A program made the translations under genes and the position numbers. A stretch of DNA of 64,000 nucleotides from contig JAPKBH010000002.1 of the NCBI GenBank assembly GCA_028823445.1, positions 1 to 64,000 on the forward strand, in the 5' to 3' direction. Shown in pieces: positions 20,511 to 29,872 of the stretch (the first letter of the stretch is position 1; each line of letters begins with the position of its first letter). The notes beneath the pieces are model-generated. The model made no database searches, was not told the origin of the DNA, and saw nothing but the letters and a program-made list of their open reading frames with translations. The DNA is from Acidimicrobiales bacterium (GTDB lineage: Bacteria > Actinomycetota > Acidimicrobiia > Acidimicrobiales > MedAcidi-G1).

Positions 20511-21296
20511 ATGACCATGAACGAATTGTCAGCCTCCACTCGCGTCGCTTGGGCGGTGTGCATACGAGGCATGCAACGCATACGTGCCCGCCCGGTACTG
20601 ATTATTCCTACGGTGATCATGCCGGTGGTTTTAGTGGTTAGTTTTTCTGGGTCGTTTAGCTCGCTTACCCGTATTGATGGCTACGGAACAGACAACATTT
20701 ATAACTGGATGGCCCCTTACGCAGCGCTGCAGGGCGCAGTTTTTGCGGGCATCGGCGGGGTGGGTTCGGTGGCCGACGACATAGAGAACGGTTTCTTTGA
20801 TCGTCTTTTGCTGACCCCCGGAAGTCACTCGGCATTACTGGTCGGCACGGTGGGCTACAGCGCTTTGCGGGCCTTTTTGCCCACCACGGCGGTGTTGTTG
20901 ATTTCGCTACTTATCGGCGGGTTGACCATCCCCGGGGGTTTGTTGGGTTTGATAACCCTTTATCTCGCTGCTGCTTCTATGGCCATGGTTTTCTGTTTGA
21001 CCGGTTTGGTCATTGTTTACAAACTTAAAAGTCACCGCTCGCTTATGTTGGTTCAGGTGCTGGCCTTCGGTGCTTTGTTTATTTCGGTGGGTCAAGTACC
21101 ACTTTCTTTTATGCAGGGTTGGTTGCATACGGCGGCCCGTCTAAACCCGGTATCCAATGTTTTAGAACTGGCTCGCCAAGGGTTTTTAGGTCAAGTGGCC
21201 TGGCAAACCACCTGGCCTGGTCTGGTTGCTTTGGCGGCCATGATCACCGTGACGGGCTTTTTTGCCCGCCGTGGTTTGTATCGGTTGACCCCATGA
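20511..21296 (+). CDS. ABC-2 type transporter permease
   Basis: 261 aa, multiple TM; DDIENGFFDRLLLTPGS motif. Confidence 0.88.
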   Translation: MTMNELSASTRVAWAVCIRGMQRIRARPVLIIPTVIMPVVLVVSFSGSFSSLTRIDGYGTDNIYNWMAPYAALQGAVFAGIGGVGSVADDIENGFFDRLLLTPGSHSALLVGTVGYSALRAFLPTTAVLLISLLIGGLTIPGGLLGLITLYLAAASMAMVFCLTGLVIVYKLKSHRSLMLVQVLAFGALFISVGQVPLSFMQGWLHTAARLNPVSNVLELARQGFLGQVAWQTTWPGLVALAAMITVTGFFARRGLYRLTP

Positions 21297-21358
21297 GAGA
21301 CTCCATGTCTGTCGGGTGTGTCGGTCAGGGTTTTCAACGACTAAAGTCTCAAAACAGA

Positions 21359-21375
21359 GTTGACGTCAGGTCAAC
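21359..21375. promoter_or_regulatory. Inverted repeat upstream of coxS, candidate operator
   Basis: GTTGAC-gtcag-GTCAAC, perfect 6-bp arms, about 25 nt before the coxS start; no other support. Confidence 0.3.
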
Positions 21376-21399
21376 GCAAAATATTCAGGAGGCACGCCC

Positions 21400-21858
21400 G
21401 TGCAGGTGTCAATAACCATCAACGGAAATCTGGTTTCTCACGACGTGGAACCCCGCACGCTTCTGGTGCACTTCATACGTGAACAAGCTGAACTAACCGG
21501 CACCAACGTGGGCTGTGATTCGTCATCGTGTGGCGCTTGCACCATCCACGTCAACGGTGAAGCGGTGAAGTCGTGCACCATGTTGGCCGTACAAGCCGAC
21601 GGGCAAGAAGTCACCACCATCGAAGGTTTGGCCGACGGCGACACCTTGCACCCCATGCAGCAGGCCTTTCACGAGTGTCACGCCCTGCAATGCGGTTACT
21701 GCACCCCGGGCATGGTCATGGCTGCCGTTTCACTGCTAGACGAAAAGCCCGATGCGAACGAAGCCGAAGTGCGCGAAGGTCTTGAAGGCAACCTGTGCCG
21801 TTGCACCGGATACCACAACATTGTTAAAGCAGTACTGCAAGCCGGAGGTGCACAATGA
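21400..21858 (+). CDS. coxS: Molybdenum hydroxylase [2Fe-2S] small subunit, CoxS-like
   Basis: [21 protein letters not shown] and CGYCTPGM...[12 protein letters not shown] cluster motifs; GTG start. Confidence 0.92.
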   Translation: MQVSITINGNLVSHDVEPRTLLVHFIREQAELTGTNVGCDSSSCGACTIHVNGEAVKSCTMLAVQADGQEVTTIEGLADGDTLHPMQQAFHECHALQCGYCTPGMVMAAVSLLDEKPDANEAEVREGLEGNLCRCTGYHNIVKAVLQAGGAQ

Positions 21859-22679
21859 TCCCCGCCGCTTTTGATTACGTTTTGGCCGAATCAGCAGAAA
21901 ACGCTTTGGCTTTATTAACTGAACACGGTGACGAAGCCAAATTGTTGGCCGGCGGGCATTCGTTGCTTCCGTTGATGAAATATCGTTTGGCGGCTCCTGG
22001 GGTGCTTATTGATATTGGGCGTCTCGATGACCTTTCTTACGTGCGTGACGAGGGCGACGAGTTGGCCATCGGGGCGTTAACCAAACACCGTGAGGTTGAA
22101 ACCAACCCGTTGATTACTTCCCAAGTTGGTTTGCTGGCCGCCGCTACGGCCCAAGTTGGTGACCCGCAGGTACGCCACCGGGGCACGCTAGGTGGTGCGT
22201 TAGCCCACGGCGACCCGGCTTCTGATTTGCCCGCGGCTTTGATCGCTTTGCGGGGCAGCGTGATTATTGATGGCCCCTCGGGCCGTCGACAAGTAGCCGC
22301 TGACGATTTCTTTACTGGGTTTTTAGAAACTGCTTTGGCAGAAGACGAAATGCTGGTTGAAATACGAGTACCAAAAATGCCGGATGCTCAGTGGTCGTTT
22401 CAAAAATTCAACCGACGGGCTCAAGACTGGGCCATCGTGGGGGCCGCAGTGGTGGTCAACAACGGGCAATGCGGGGTCGGTTTAGTAAACATGGATGCTC
22501 GCCCAATTCGCGCCAGCGCAGTTGAAACTGCGGTGAACTCCGGTGCTACGGCCACCGAAGCGGCAGAACAAGCCGCTGAAGGCTGCGAGCCGTCGGCCGA
22601 CTTGAACGCCGGGGTGGAGTATCGCAAACACTTGGCACGGGTGTTGACCCGCCGAGGTCTTGAGGAGTCGGGGCGATAA
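21855..22679 (+). CDS. coxM: Molybdenum hydroxylase FAD-binding subunit, CoxM-like
   Basis: [17 protein letters not shown] and [20 protein letters not shown] motifs; 4-nt overlap with coxS. Confidence 0.92.
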   Translation: MIPAAFDYVLAESAENALALLTEHGDEAKLLAGGHSLLPLMKYRLAAPGVLIDIGRLDDLSYVRDEGDELAIGALTKHREVETNPLITSQVGLLAAATAQVGDPQVRHRGTLGGALAHGDPASDLPAALIALRGSVIIDGPSGRRQVAADDFFTGFLETALAEDEMLVEIRVPKMPDAQWSFQKFNRRAQDWAIVGAAVVVNNGQCGVGLVNMDARPIRASAVETAVNSGATATEAAEQAAEGCEPSADLNAGVEYRKHLARVLTRRGLEESGR

Positions 22680-22717
22680 CCATCGCAGTTGGACGCTACG
22701 TCTCGTAGCCTGCTGCT

Positions 22718-23629
22718 ATGAACATTCACGACGCTACTTCTGCCGACCAAGTGCAAGCAGTTTTAGGTGACCAAGATTATTTGGCCGATCAAGGGCTTGC
22801 TACCGCTATTTTTTTGGCCTTACGGCTTAAACGCCCGCTGCTTTTAGAGGGCGAAGCTGGAGTAGGGAAAACAGAAGTGGCCAAAGCGTTGGCTGCGGCC
22901 AGCGGCGGGAAACTTATTCGCTTGCAATGCTACGAAGGACTTGATGCTGCCCAAGCGGTCTATGAATGGGACTACGCCAAACAGTTGCTTCACCTGCGGG
23001 CCGCCGAAGCCGCCGGATCAGCGCAAGGCCTTGAAACCAAAGCCCTTGAAGACGAGATGTATCAGGAGCGTTTCTTAATACGTCGGCCACTCATGCAAGC
23101 CTTAGTTTCTGAGAACGAGATGCCGCCAGTTTTGCTGATCGACGAGGTAGACCGAGCGGACGATGAGTTCGAGGCTTTCTTACTGGAAATCCTTTCGGAT
23201 TATTCGGTCACCGTGCCTGAACTTGGCACTTTTACGGCTGAACAACCCCCGGTGGTCATCATCACCTCAAACCGCACCCGTGACGTCCACGATGCGTTGA
23301 AACGGCGCTGCTTTTACCACTGGGTCGAGCATCCGGGGATAGAGCGAGAGATAGAGATTTTGCGCCTCCGGGCCCCCGAAGTCTCTTTGTCGTTGGCTCG
23401 TGATGTAGCGCTGGTAGCAGCCGAACTGCGCCAAATGGGGCTCTATAAGCCCCCGGGCGTAGCAGAAACCATTGACTGGGCCGAAGCGTTAGTAACCGTG
23501 GGGGTAGATGACCTCGATGAAGAAGCTTTTGCCGGCACCATTAGTGCCTTGTTGAAATATCGCGAAGACCAGCAACGGGCCAGTGCCCGAGGTTTTGGCG
23601 ACATTTTGGCTCTGGTGCGCCAGGGCTGA
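22718..23629 (+). CDS. coxD: MoxR-type AAA+ ATPase, CoxD-like
   Basis: LLEGEAGVGKTEVAKALA, LLIDEVDRADDEFEAFLLEILSDY, ITSNRTRDVHDALKRRC. Confidence 0.88.
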   Translation: MNIHDATSADQVQAVLGDQDYLADQGLATAIFLALRLKRPLLLEGEAGVGKTEVAKALAAASGGKLIRLQCYEGLDAAQAVYEWDYAKQLLHLRAAEAAGSAQGLETKALEDEMYQERFLIRRPLMQALVSENEMPPVLLIDEVDRADDEFEAFLLEILSDYSVTVPELGTFTAEQPPVVIITSNRTRDVHDALKRRCFYHWVEHPGIEREIEILRLRAPEVSLSLARDVALVAAELRQMGLYKPPGVAETIDWAEALVTVGVDDLDEEAFAGTISALLKYREDQQRASARGFGDILALVRQG

Positions 23630-23634
23630 GGCCC

Positions 23635-24753
23635 ATGATGGCCAGCGCACAACTTACCCTGGACCGCCATTTGGTGGGTTTCGTTGAAGCACTGCGCCGA
23701 GCCGGGTTGGCTGTTCCGGTGGGCTCAACGTTAGATTTTGGCCGTGCCGTAGCCGAAGTCGGAGCCCAAGAACAAGCACCGGTTTACTGGGCCGGTCGGG
23801 TCACCTTGCTGTCCTCTCCAGAAGAAATACCGGTTTATGACCAAGTTTTTGCTGCCCATTGGCAAGGCGGTGCCCCACAGGTGCAAGAGGTGCCTGACCT
23901 GCCCCCCTTGACGCTGTTGCTTGACGATGCTGGGCAAGCCCCAGACCCTGAAGACTCACCAGAGGTCTCCGACGATGACTTGGTAAGCGTGCGTTATTCG
24001 CATGCTGAGGTTCTGGCTAGTAAAGATTTTGCGGTCTGTACTGATCAAGAACTCGCAGAACTCCACCAGTTGATGGCTCAACTGCGTTTGACGGGGAGCC
24101 GCCGCCGGAGTCGCCGCTTGCGAGCAACTCAGCGCTCGGGCCGCCCCGACTTGCGCCGTACCGTGCGGGCCGCTTTGCGCACCGGGGGCGAACCTGCTCG
24201 TTTAATGTTTCGCCAACCTGGTGAGCGCCCACGCCGCTTAGTTTTGCTGCTTGATGTGAGCGGATCCATGGAGCCTTACGCTCGGGCGCTTATTCGCTTC
24301 GTGCACGCCGCCATGGTGGGGCGCAGCCAAGTTGAATCTTTTGCTTTGGGAACCCGGCTGACCCGGCTGACCAGAGAGCTCTCAACCCGTGACCCGGATG
24401 TTGCGTTGGCTCGGGCCGCTGAGGTAGTTAGCGACTGGTCAGGGGGCACTCGGCTGGGTGACGGCCTGCGCTGTTTTAACGATGAGTGGGGTATTCGTGG
24501 CATGGCTCGAGGAGCCACCGTGGTGATTCTTTCTGATGGTTGGGATAGAGGCGAACCCGAAATAATGGAAGAACAAATGGCTCGGTTGTCTCGGGTGGCT
24601 TACCAAGTGGTGTGGGTGAACCCGTTGAAAGCCACCCCGGGGTATGCGCCGTTGGCCCAAGGGATGGCGGCGGCTTTACCTCACGTGGATCGGTTTATTG
24701 CTGGCCATAATTTGGAGTCGTTGCGTTATTTGGCCGAGTTGGTGGGGGAGTAA
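23635..24753 (+). CDS. coxE: VWA domain protein, CoxE-like
   Basis: MIDAS motif LLLDVSGSM; immediately follows coxD. Confidence 0.87.
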   Translation: MMASAQLTLDRHLVGFVEALRRAGLAVPVGSTLDFGRAVAEVGAQEQAPVYWAGRVTLLSSPEEIPVYDQVFAAHWQGGAPQVQEVPDLPPLTLLLDDAGQAPDPEDSPEVSDDDLVSVRYSHAEVLASKDFAVCTDQELAELHQLMAQLRLTGSRRRSRRLRATQRSGRPDLRRTVRAALRTGGEPARLMFRQPGERPRRLVLLLDVSGSMEPYARALIRFVHAAMVGRSQVESFALGTRLTRLTRELSTRDPDVALARAAEVVSDWSGGTRLGDGLRCFNDEWGIRGMARGATVVILSDGWDRGEPEIMEEQMARLSRVAYQVVWVNPLKATPGYAPLAQGMAAALPHVDRFIAGHNLESLRYLAELVGE

Positions 24754-24756
24754 CCC

Positions 24757-27489
24757 TCAACCAGTGTTGCGCAAGCCCGCAGCGATGCCATTTATGGAAA
24801 GCATTAAGGCTCGGCGGGTTGCGTCGTGGCGATCCGCATCAGGGTTTTGTCGCACTCGGCTAAGGAGTTCTACTTGCAAAATGTTAATGGGGTCAAGGTA
24901 AGCGTCGCGTACGGCCAGGGTGCGTTTTAAAAGAGGTTTGTTGGCCAAGAGGTCGGTGCCGGTTATGGAAGCCACCACTTCAAGGGTTCGTTGGTGTTCG
25001 GCGGCGACCTGTTCAAAAAGGTGATGCAACGAAGGGTCCACCAAACTCTCTACGTAGTGCTTGGCCATGGTTAGATCAGTTTTGGCCAGGGTCATTTCTA
25101 CATTAGAAATGAACGTCCGAAAGAAATGCCATTTGGTGTACATAGAAGATAGTTCATCGCCGTGGCCTGCTTCTTGAGCGGCCAGTAGACCGCTACCTAC
25201 CCCAAACCAGCCGGGGATGATTTGTCGAGATTGGGTCCACCCAAATACCCAAGGGATAGCCCGTAAGCCATCTAACCCGCCGCCGGTGGTGGTGCGCCGA
25301 GCAGGCCGAGAACCAATATTGAGCGCAGTGAGTTCTTCAACCGGGGTAGAAGAAACAAAGTATTCAGGTAGCCCAGGTGTTTCGATGAACGACCGGTAGG
25401 CAGCGAAGGCCGCGGCAGAGGCTTGGTCCATTATTTGGTACCAAGAGGTCAAGGAGTCTTCGTCATGGCGAGGCGAGGTGTGGGTTAACGAGCCCTCAAC
25501 GAGTGCGCTTAACGCCAAGTTGAGGTTGCGTTGAGCAATAGCGGGCAAACCGTATTTATCGGCAATGACCTCGCCTTGTTCGGTCAACTTCACCTCACCG
25601 TTGAGAACCCCGCTGGGTTGACTCAAAATAGATTCGTGGGTGGGGCCACCGCCGCGGCCAATGGTGCCGCCGCGACCGTGGAAAACCCGAATATTGACGC
25701 CGGTGGTTTCTGTGACCTTGCGTACTTGAAGAAGTGCTTTATGGATTTCCCATTGTGAGGTGGTGATGCCGCCGTCTTTGTTGGAATCTGAGTACCCGAC
25801 CATGATTTCTTGGGTCCCGCCGCGGAGTTCCAATAGTCGGCGATAGGCGTCAACAGAAAACAACTCGGTGAGAACAGAACCTAGAGAACGCAAGTCCTCG
25901 ATGGTTTCAAATAGTGGAACAAAATCTAGGCGAGCAATTTTTTGGTTGAGGTCTACCAAACCAACTTCTCGAGCCAGCATCACCGGAGCCAAAATGTCAT
26001 CGACCCCCCGGGTCATGGAAACGATAAACCCGTCCACAATGTGGTCACCATCGGTGTCCATCAGGGTGCGTAACGTGCGAAATAAAGCCAGCACGTCGTG
26101 TTCGTTGTGTGATTTGGGGGGCGCTAATGGCCGGTGGCTATCGAGTTCTTGAAGCAAACGCTCTTGACGTTCTTCTGGAGAAAAATCTTGGTAATCAATG
26201 CCCAGTGGCGCAAAGAGAGAGGCCAGTGCTTCGTGCAACCGGTCGGCGTGTTCACGAATATCTAATGAAGCAAAATGAAAACCGGTGACGGCCAAAATGC
26301 GCCGCACCCGAGTCAGGCGACCCTCAGCCAAAAGGTCGCCGGCATGAGAGCGCAGCGACTGGTCAAGCATCTCGAGGTCGTCGGCAAATTGTTGGGCGCT
26401 TTGGTAGCCGCTTGGTTTGCGTTGTTTAGCGTCTTGTAAGCGCAAGATCATGGCGGCGCAACGTAACCGGTAGGGTTCGTTTTGGTTAGCGTTGGTAATG
26501 ATTTCTGGGTGGTCGGCAACATCGGTGGCCACTAAAGCAGCAAGTTGGGGGCTCACCGAGTGGAGCCGACCACTGACGCTTAATACTTCAGCAAGTTCGG
26601 ATACCTCTAAAACAAGTAGGTCCAAAGCTCGTTGGCGTTGCAACTCGAGGACTTCGGTAGTGGTTTGGGCCGACACGTTGGGGTTGCCATCTCGATCGCC
26701 ACCTACCCATGAGCCAAAACGAATGGGCACCTGGGTGGCTTCGATCTGTATACCGAGGTCGCTAAGGGTGGCGGCCATGTCTTCAAATAAGTAAGGTAAA
26801 GCATGGCGTACCGTTTGGCTCAGGTAATAGAGCACAAAGCGTGCTTCATCGAGCGGTCCGGGTCGTTCTTGGCGGATTTCATCGGTTTGCCAAATGGCTT
26901 CAATGAGTTCGTCGATGCGGCGATCGATGCGGCGATGGTCGGAGGTTGAGGCCAGCGGAGAACAGCGTTGCTCAATGAGTTCAGCAATGCGTGAAAGTTT
27001 GCTCAAGATTGAACGGCGGGTGGCTTCGGTGGGGTGGGCGGTAAAGACCGGACGGAGTTCGGTGCGAGATAAGAGTTCAGAAATTTCTTGGGGGCTCACC
27101 CCCGATTCAATGAGGTGCTGCACTGTTTCTTCGAAATGGCTATCTGACTTAGTGGCCCCCACGTTGAGGTCTTCAATGCGGTGTACCTGTTCGGCCACGT
27201 TGGCCAAGTGAAAATATACGGTAAAAGCTCGCACTAAAGCGATGGCTTGTTGAGCATCGGTATCGGCTAAAAGAGCGGTCAAACTCTGAGTTACGCCTTC
27301 TGGCGCATCATCTTGGCGGAGTTTTTGCGCTGATTGGCGCACCTGTTCAACCAAGTCGAGGAGCTCTTGGCCGTGTTGGCGCACCAAGGTCCCTCCCAGT
27401 TGGTGACCCAGGCGGCGAATATCCGCCCGTAAGGCGGCGTCGGCGGTACTGGGAGGTTGTGGTTGGTCGGTGCTTTGCTGAGCGTTCAC
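24757..27489 (-). CDS. ppc: Phosphoenolpyruvate carboxylase
   Basis: 910 aa; VFTAHPTEATRRSIL, GSWVGGDRDGNPNV, VMVGYSDSNKDGG-like IMVGYSDSNKDGG, FHGRGGTIGRGGGP, FGWTQSRQIIPGW. Confidence 0.97.
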   Translation of the reverse strand: MNAQQSTDQPQPPSTADAALRADIRRLGHQLGGTLVRQHGQELLDLVEQVRQSAQKLRQDDAPEGVTQSLTALLADTDAQQAIALVRAFTVYFHLANVAEQVHRIEDLNVGATKSDSHFEETVQHLIESGVSPQEISELLSRTELRPVFTAHPTEATRRSILSKLSRIAELIEQRCSPLASTSDHRRIDRRIDELIEAIWQTDEIRQERPGPLDEARFVLYYLSQTVRHALPYLFEDMAATLSDLGIQIEATQVPIRFGSWVGGDRDGNPNVSAQTTTEVLELQRQRALDLLVLEVSELAEVLSVSGRLHSVSPQLAALVATDVADHPEIITNANQNEPYRLRCAAMILRLQDAKQRKPSGYQSAQQFADDLEMLDQSLRSHAGDLLAEGRLTRVRRILAVTGFHFASLDIREHADRLHEALASLFAPLGIDYQDFSPEERQERLLQELDSHRPLAPPKSHNEHDVLALFRTLRTLMDTDGDHIVDGFIVSMTRGVDDILAPVMLAREVGLVDLNQKIARLDFVPLFETIEDLRSLGSVLTELFSVDAYRRLLELRGGTQEIMVGYSDSNKDGGITTSQWEIHKALLQVRKVTETTGVNIRVFHGRGGTIGRGGGPTHESILSQPSGVLNGEVKLTEQGEVIADKYGLPAIAQRNLNLALSALVEGSLTHTSPRHDEDSLTSWYQIMDQASAAAFAAYRSFIETPGLPEYFVSSTPVEELTALNIGSRPARRTTTGGGLDGLRAIPWVFGWTQSRQIIPGWFGVGSGLLAAQEAGHGDELSSMYTKWHFFRTFISNVEMTLAKTDLTMAKHYVESLVDPSLHHLFEQVAAEHQRTLEVVASITGTDLLANKPLLKRTLAVRDAYLDPINILQVELLSRVRQNPDADRHDATRRALMLSINGIAAGLRNTG

Positions 27490-27548
27490 TTGGTAAACGC
27501 TAGCCGGTGAACGCCGGGACAGGAGATGAATTGCTCTAGCCTGAAGCT

Positions 27549-27863
27549 ATGCGAGAAATTATTACCGACCTGCAGCGCTGGCAGGCCCAAGGTAAAAAAA
27601 TTGCGGTGGCCCGAGTGGTGGACCTCGAAGGTTCTGGGCCGCGCTTGCCGGGCGCCTCAATGGCGGTCAGCGAAGATAGCCAAGTCGCCGGGTCAGTTTC
27701 GGGTGGGTGCGTTGAGGGGGCGGTGGTAGTCGAAGCCTTAGAGGTTATAGCGACCGGTCAACCCCGCATGGTTACCTTCGGGTATAGCGATGATGAAGCT
27801 TTAGCGGTTGGGCTTACTTGCGGCGGCACCATTCACCTATTTTTAGAAATGTTGGATTGGTAG
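27549..27863 (+). CDS. XdhC/CoxI N-terminal-domain protein
   Basis: VVDLEGSGPRLPGASMAVSEDSQVAGSVSGGCVEGAV, typical XdhC_CoxI domain. Confidence 0.85.
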   Translation: MREIITDLQRWQAQGKKIAVARVVDLEGSGPRLPGASMAVSEDSQVAGSVSGGCVEGAVVVEALEVIATGQPRMVTFGYSDDEALAVGLTCGGTIHLFLEMLDW

Positions 27864-27865
27864 CC

Positions 27866-28672
27866 ATGGCCGAAACCCCTCTTTTTGACCGGTTAGCAAC
27901 CTTGCTGAGCAACGAAGAGCCGGTGGCTTTGGTGACGGTCATCGACGGCCCAAAAACTGGGGCCAAGCTTTTGGTTCGCCCACTAAGCGTTACTGGTAGC
28001 GATGTGTGGGAAGGCACGTTAGGCAACGAAGGCCTTGACCGGGTAGCCGCTCGAGATGCCCGGGGCGAACTAGCGGCGGGCCGATCAGGAGTACGCCACT
28101 ACGGAACCCACGGCGAGGCTCGGGAAGAAGAAGTAAAAGTATTTATTGAGTCGTTTGCACCGCCACCGCAGATGCTTATTTTTGGCGCGGTGGACTTTAC
28201 CGGAGCTTTGGTAAAGGTAGCTAAAGTGCTGGGCTTTCGGGTCACGGTGTGTGATGCCCGACCGGTGTTTGCTACCCACCAACGATTTCCCCAAGCCGAT
28301 GAGGTAGTGGTGGATTGGCCCAATCGACTTTTGGAAAAAGTTGGCCCCTCCTTGGGAGCCCGTGATGCGGTTTGTGTGCTGACCCACGACAACAAGTTTG
28401 ATGTGCCCGCAGTGGTTGCTGCCTTGGCCACCGAAGTGGGTTACATCGGGGTTATGGGCTCCCGGCGCACCCACGACAACCGGTTGCAGCGCCTTACCGA
28501 GGCTGGGGTGGACCAAGCAGGCCTCGACCGGTTACGTTCGCCCATTGGGCTAGACATTGGGGCTCGCACACCAGAAGAAACCGCGGTTTCTATCATGGCA
28601 GAAATCATTGCTTTGCATACCGGCCGCTCCATGCAGGCCCTGTCGGCCACCAGCGGCCCTATCCACGACTAA
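27866..28672 (+). CDS. XdhC family protein (Rossmann domain; CoxF-like)
   Basis: LIFGAVDFTGALVKVAKVLGFRVTVCDARPVFAT; GYIGVMGSRRTHDNRLQRL; ATG at 27866. Confidence 0.85.
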   Translation: MAETPLFDRLATLLSNEEPVALVTVIDGPKTGAKLLVRPLSVTGSDVWEGTLGNEGLDRVAARDARGELAAGRSGVRHYGTHGEAREEEVKVFIESFAPPPQMLIFGAVDFTGALVKVAKVLGFRVTVCDARPVFATHQRFPQADEVVVDWPNRLLEKVGPSLGARDAVCVLTHDNKFDVPAVVAALATEVGYIGVMGSRRTHDNRLQRLTEAGVDQAGLDRLRSPIGLDIGARTPEETAVSIMAEIIALHTGRSMQALSATSGPIHD

Positions 28673-28674
28673 GA

Positions 28675-29235
28675 TTGATGACCGTTGCTGCAGTGGTATT
28701 AGCCGCCGGAGGGGGAACCCGCTGGACGGGATCTGGCCACAAGTTGCTGGCCCCGTTTCGAGGCCGACCGCTGGTTGCTTGGGCCATAGAGGCGGCGCAA
28801 CAAGCAGAACTTGATGAACTTATTGTGGTCACCGGTGCGGTAGACCTTGTCGACCTGTTGCCCTCGGATGCCACGGTGTTGGCGAACCCGCTTTGGGAAA
28901 CCGGCCAAGCCTCATCGCTGCAGGTAGCGGCCGCTTATGCGAAAACGAAGGGCCACCAAGCCATGATTCTGGGGTTGGGCGACACGCCGTTGGTGCCGAC
29001 CAGCGCTTGGCAGGACGTAGCGAAAGAACCCGGCGACTTGGTGTGCGCCACCTTTGACGGCGAGCGGAGGCCCCCGTTTAAGGTGGCGACAAAGCACTGG
29101 GGAGCGTTTCCCCTTCAAGGAGACCAGGGAGCAATAGATTTACTTTTAGGGAGGGTGGCTCCGGTGACTCAAGTATCCTGTGCCGGTAACCCGATCGACA
29201 TTGACACCGTGGAGGATTTAGCGCAATGGAATTGA
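28675..29235 (+). CDS. MobA-like molybdenum cofactor cytidylyl/NTP transferase
   Basis: AAVVLAAGGGTRWTGSGHKLLAPFRGRPLVAWAIEAA, ILGLGDTPLVP motifs. Confidence 0.85.
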   Translation: MMTVAAVVLAAGGGTRWTGSGHKLLAPFRGRPLVAWAIEAAQQAELDELIVVTGAVDLVDLLPSDATVLANPLWETGQASSLQVAAAYAKTKGHQAMILGLGDTPLVPTSAWQDVAKEPGDLVCATFDGERRPPFKVATKHWGAFPLQGDQGAIDLLLGRVAPVTQVSCAGNPIDIDTVEDLAQWN

Positions 29236-29867
29236 TCAACGACTTTGAAGTAGACGCCCCAGCAGCTTTGGTGTGGAGCATTTTGACCGATGTGGAACGC
29301 ATCGCCCCCTGCTTGCCCGGAGCGCAACTCCAAGAAATTGAGGGCACCGAATTTCGTGGCGCTGTCAAAATCAAAGTAGGCCCCATTACTGCCCAATACA
29401 AGGGTGCAGCCAGTTTTGTAGAACAAGACGACGAAAACTACCGAGCCGTATTGCACGCCGAAGGGCGTGATACTCGTGGAGCAGGCAACGCAGCAGCAGA
29501 CATTACTGCGCAACTAGAAACCACCGAAACCGGCACCCGGGTAACGGTGACCACAGAACTTAAAGTAACCGGCAAAGTAGCGCAGTTTGGCCGCGGCATT
29601 ATGGCCGATGTGTCAAAGAAACTTATGAAACAGTTCGCCGACAACCTCAGCGAATTGATTGCTGCCTCCGATACCGAACCAGCAGCACCAGTGGCCGAAG
29701 TGCTCAGCGAAGAAACTCCTAACGAAAAACCAGAAGTAAAGATCATTGAATCTGAAGAAGTTGAGGCAGTCAATCTGCTTGATGCAGCGGGCGCTCCGGT
29801 TATTAAACGCCTGTTGCCTGTTTTAGCAGCAGTTGCCGTGGTCATACTCTTGATCATCATCTTTTAA
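29226..29867 (+). CDS. coxG: CoxG-like SRPBCC protein with C-terminal TM anchor
   Basis: ELINDFEVDAPAALVWSILTDVERIAPCLPGAQLQEIEG; terminal hydrophobic helix LLPVLAAVAVVILLIIIF. Confidence 0.88.
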   Translation: MELINDFEVDAPAALVWSILTDVERIAPCLPGAQLQEIEGTEFRGAVKIKVGPITAQYKGAASFVEQDDENYRAVLHAEGRDTRGAGNAAADITAQLETTETGTRVTVTTELKVTGKVAQFGRGIMADVSKKLMKQFADNLSELIAASDTEPAAPVAEVLSEETPNEKPEVKIIESEEVEAVNLLDAAGAPVIKRLLPVLAAVAVVILLIIIF

Positions 29868-29872
29868 AGATT

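Noticed and set aside
24644-24901. ORF spanning the coxE/ppc junction
   Set aside because: Overlaps both conserved genes in other frames; no recognisable domain
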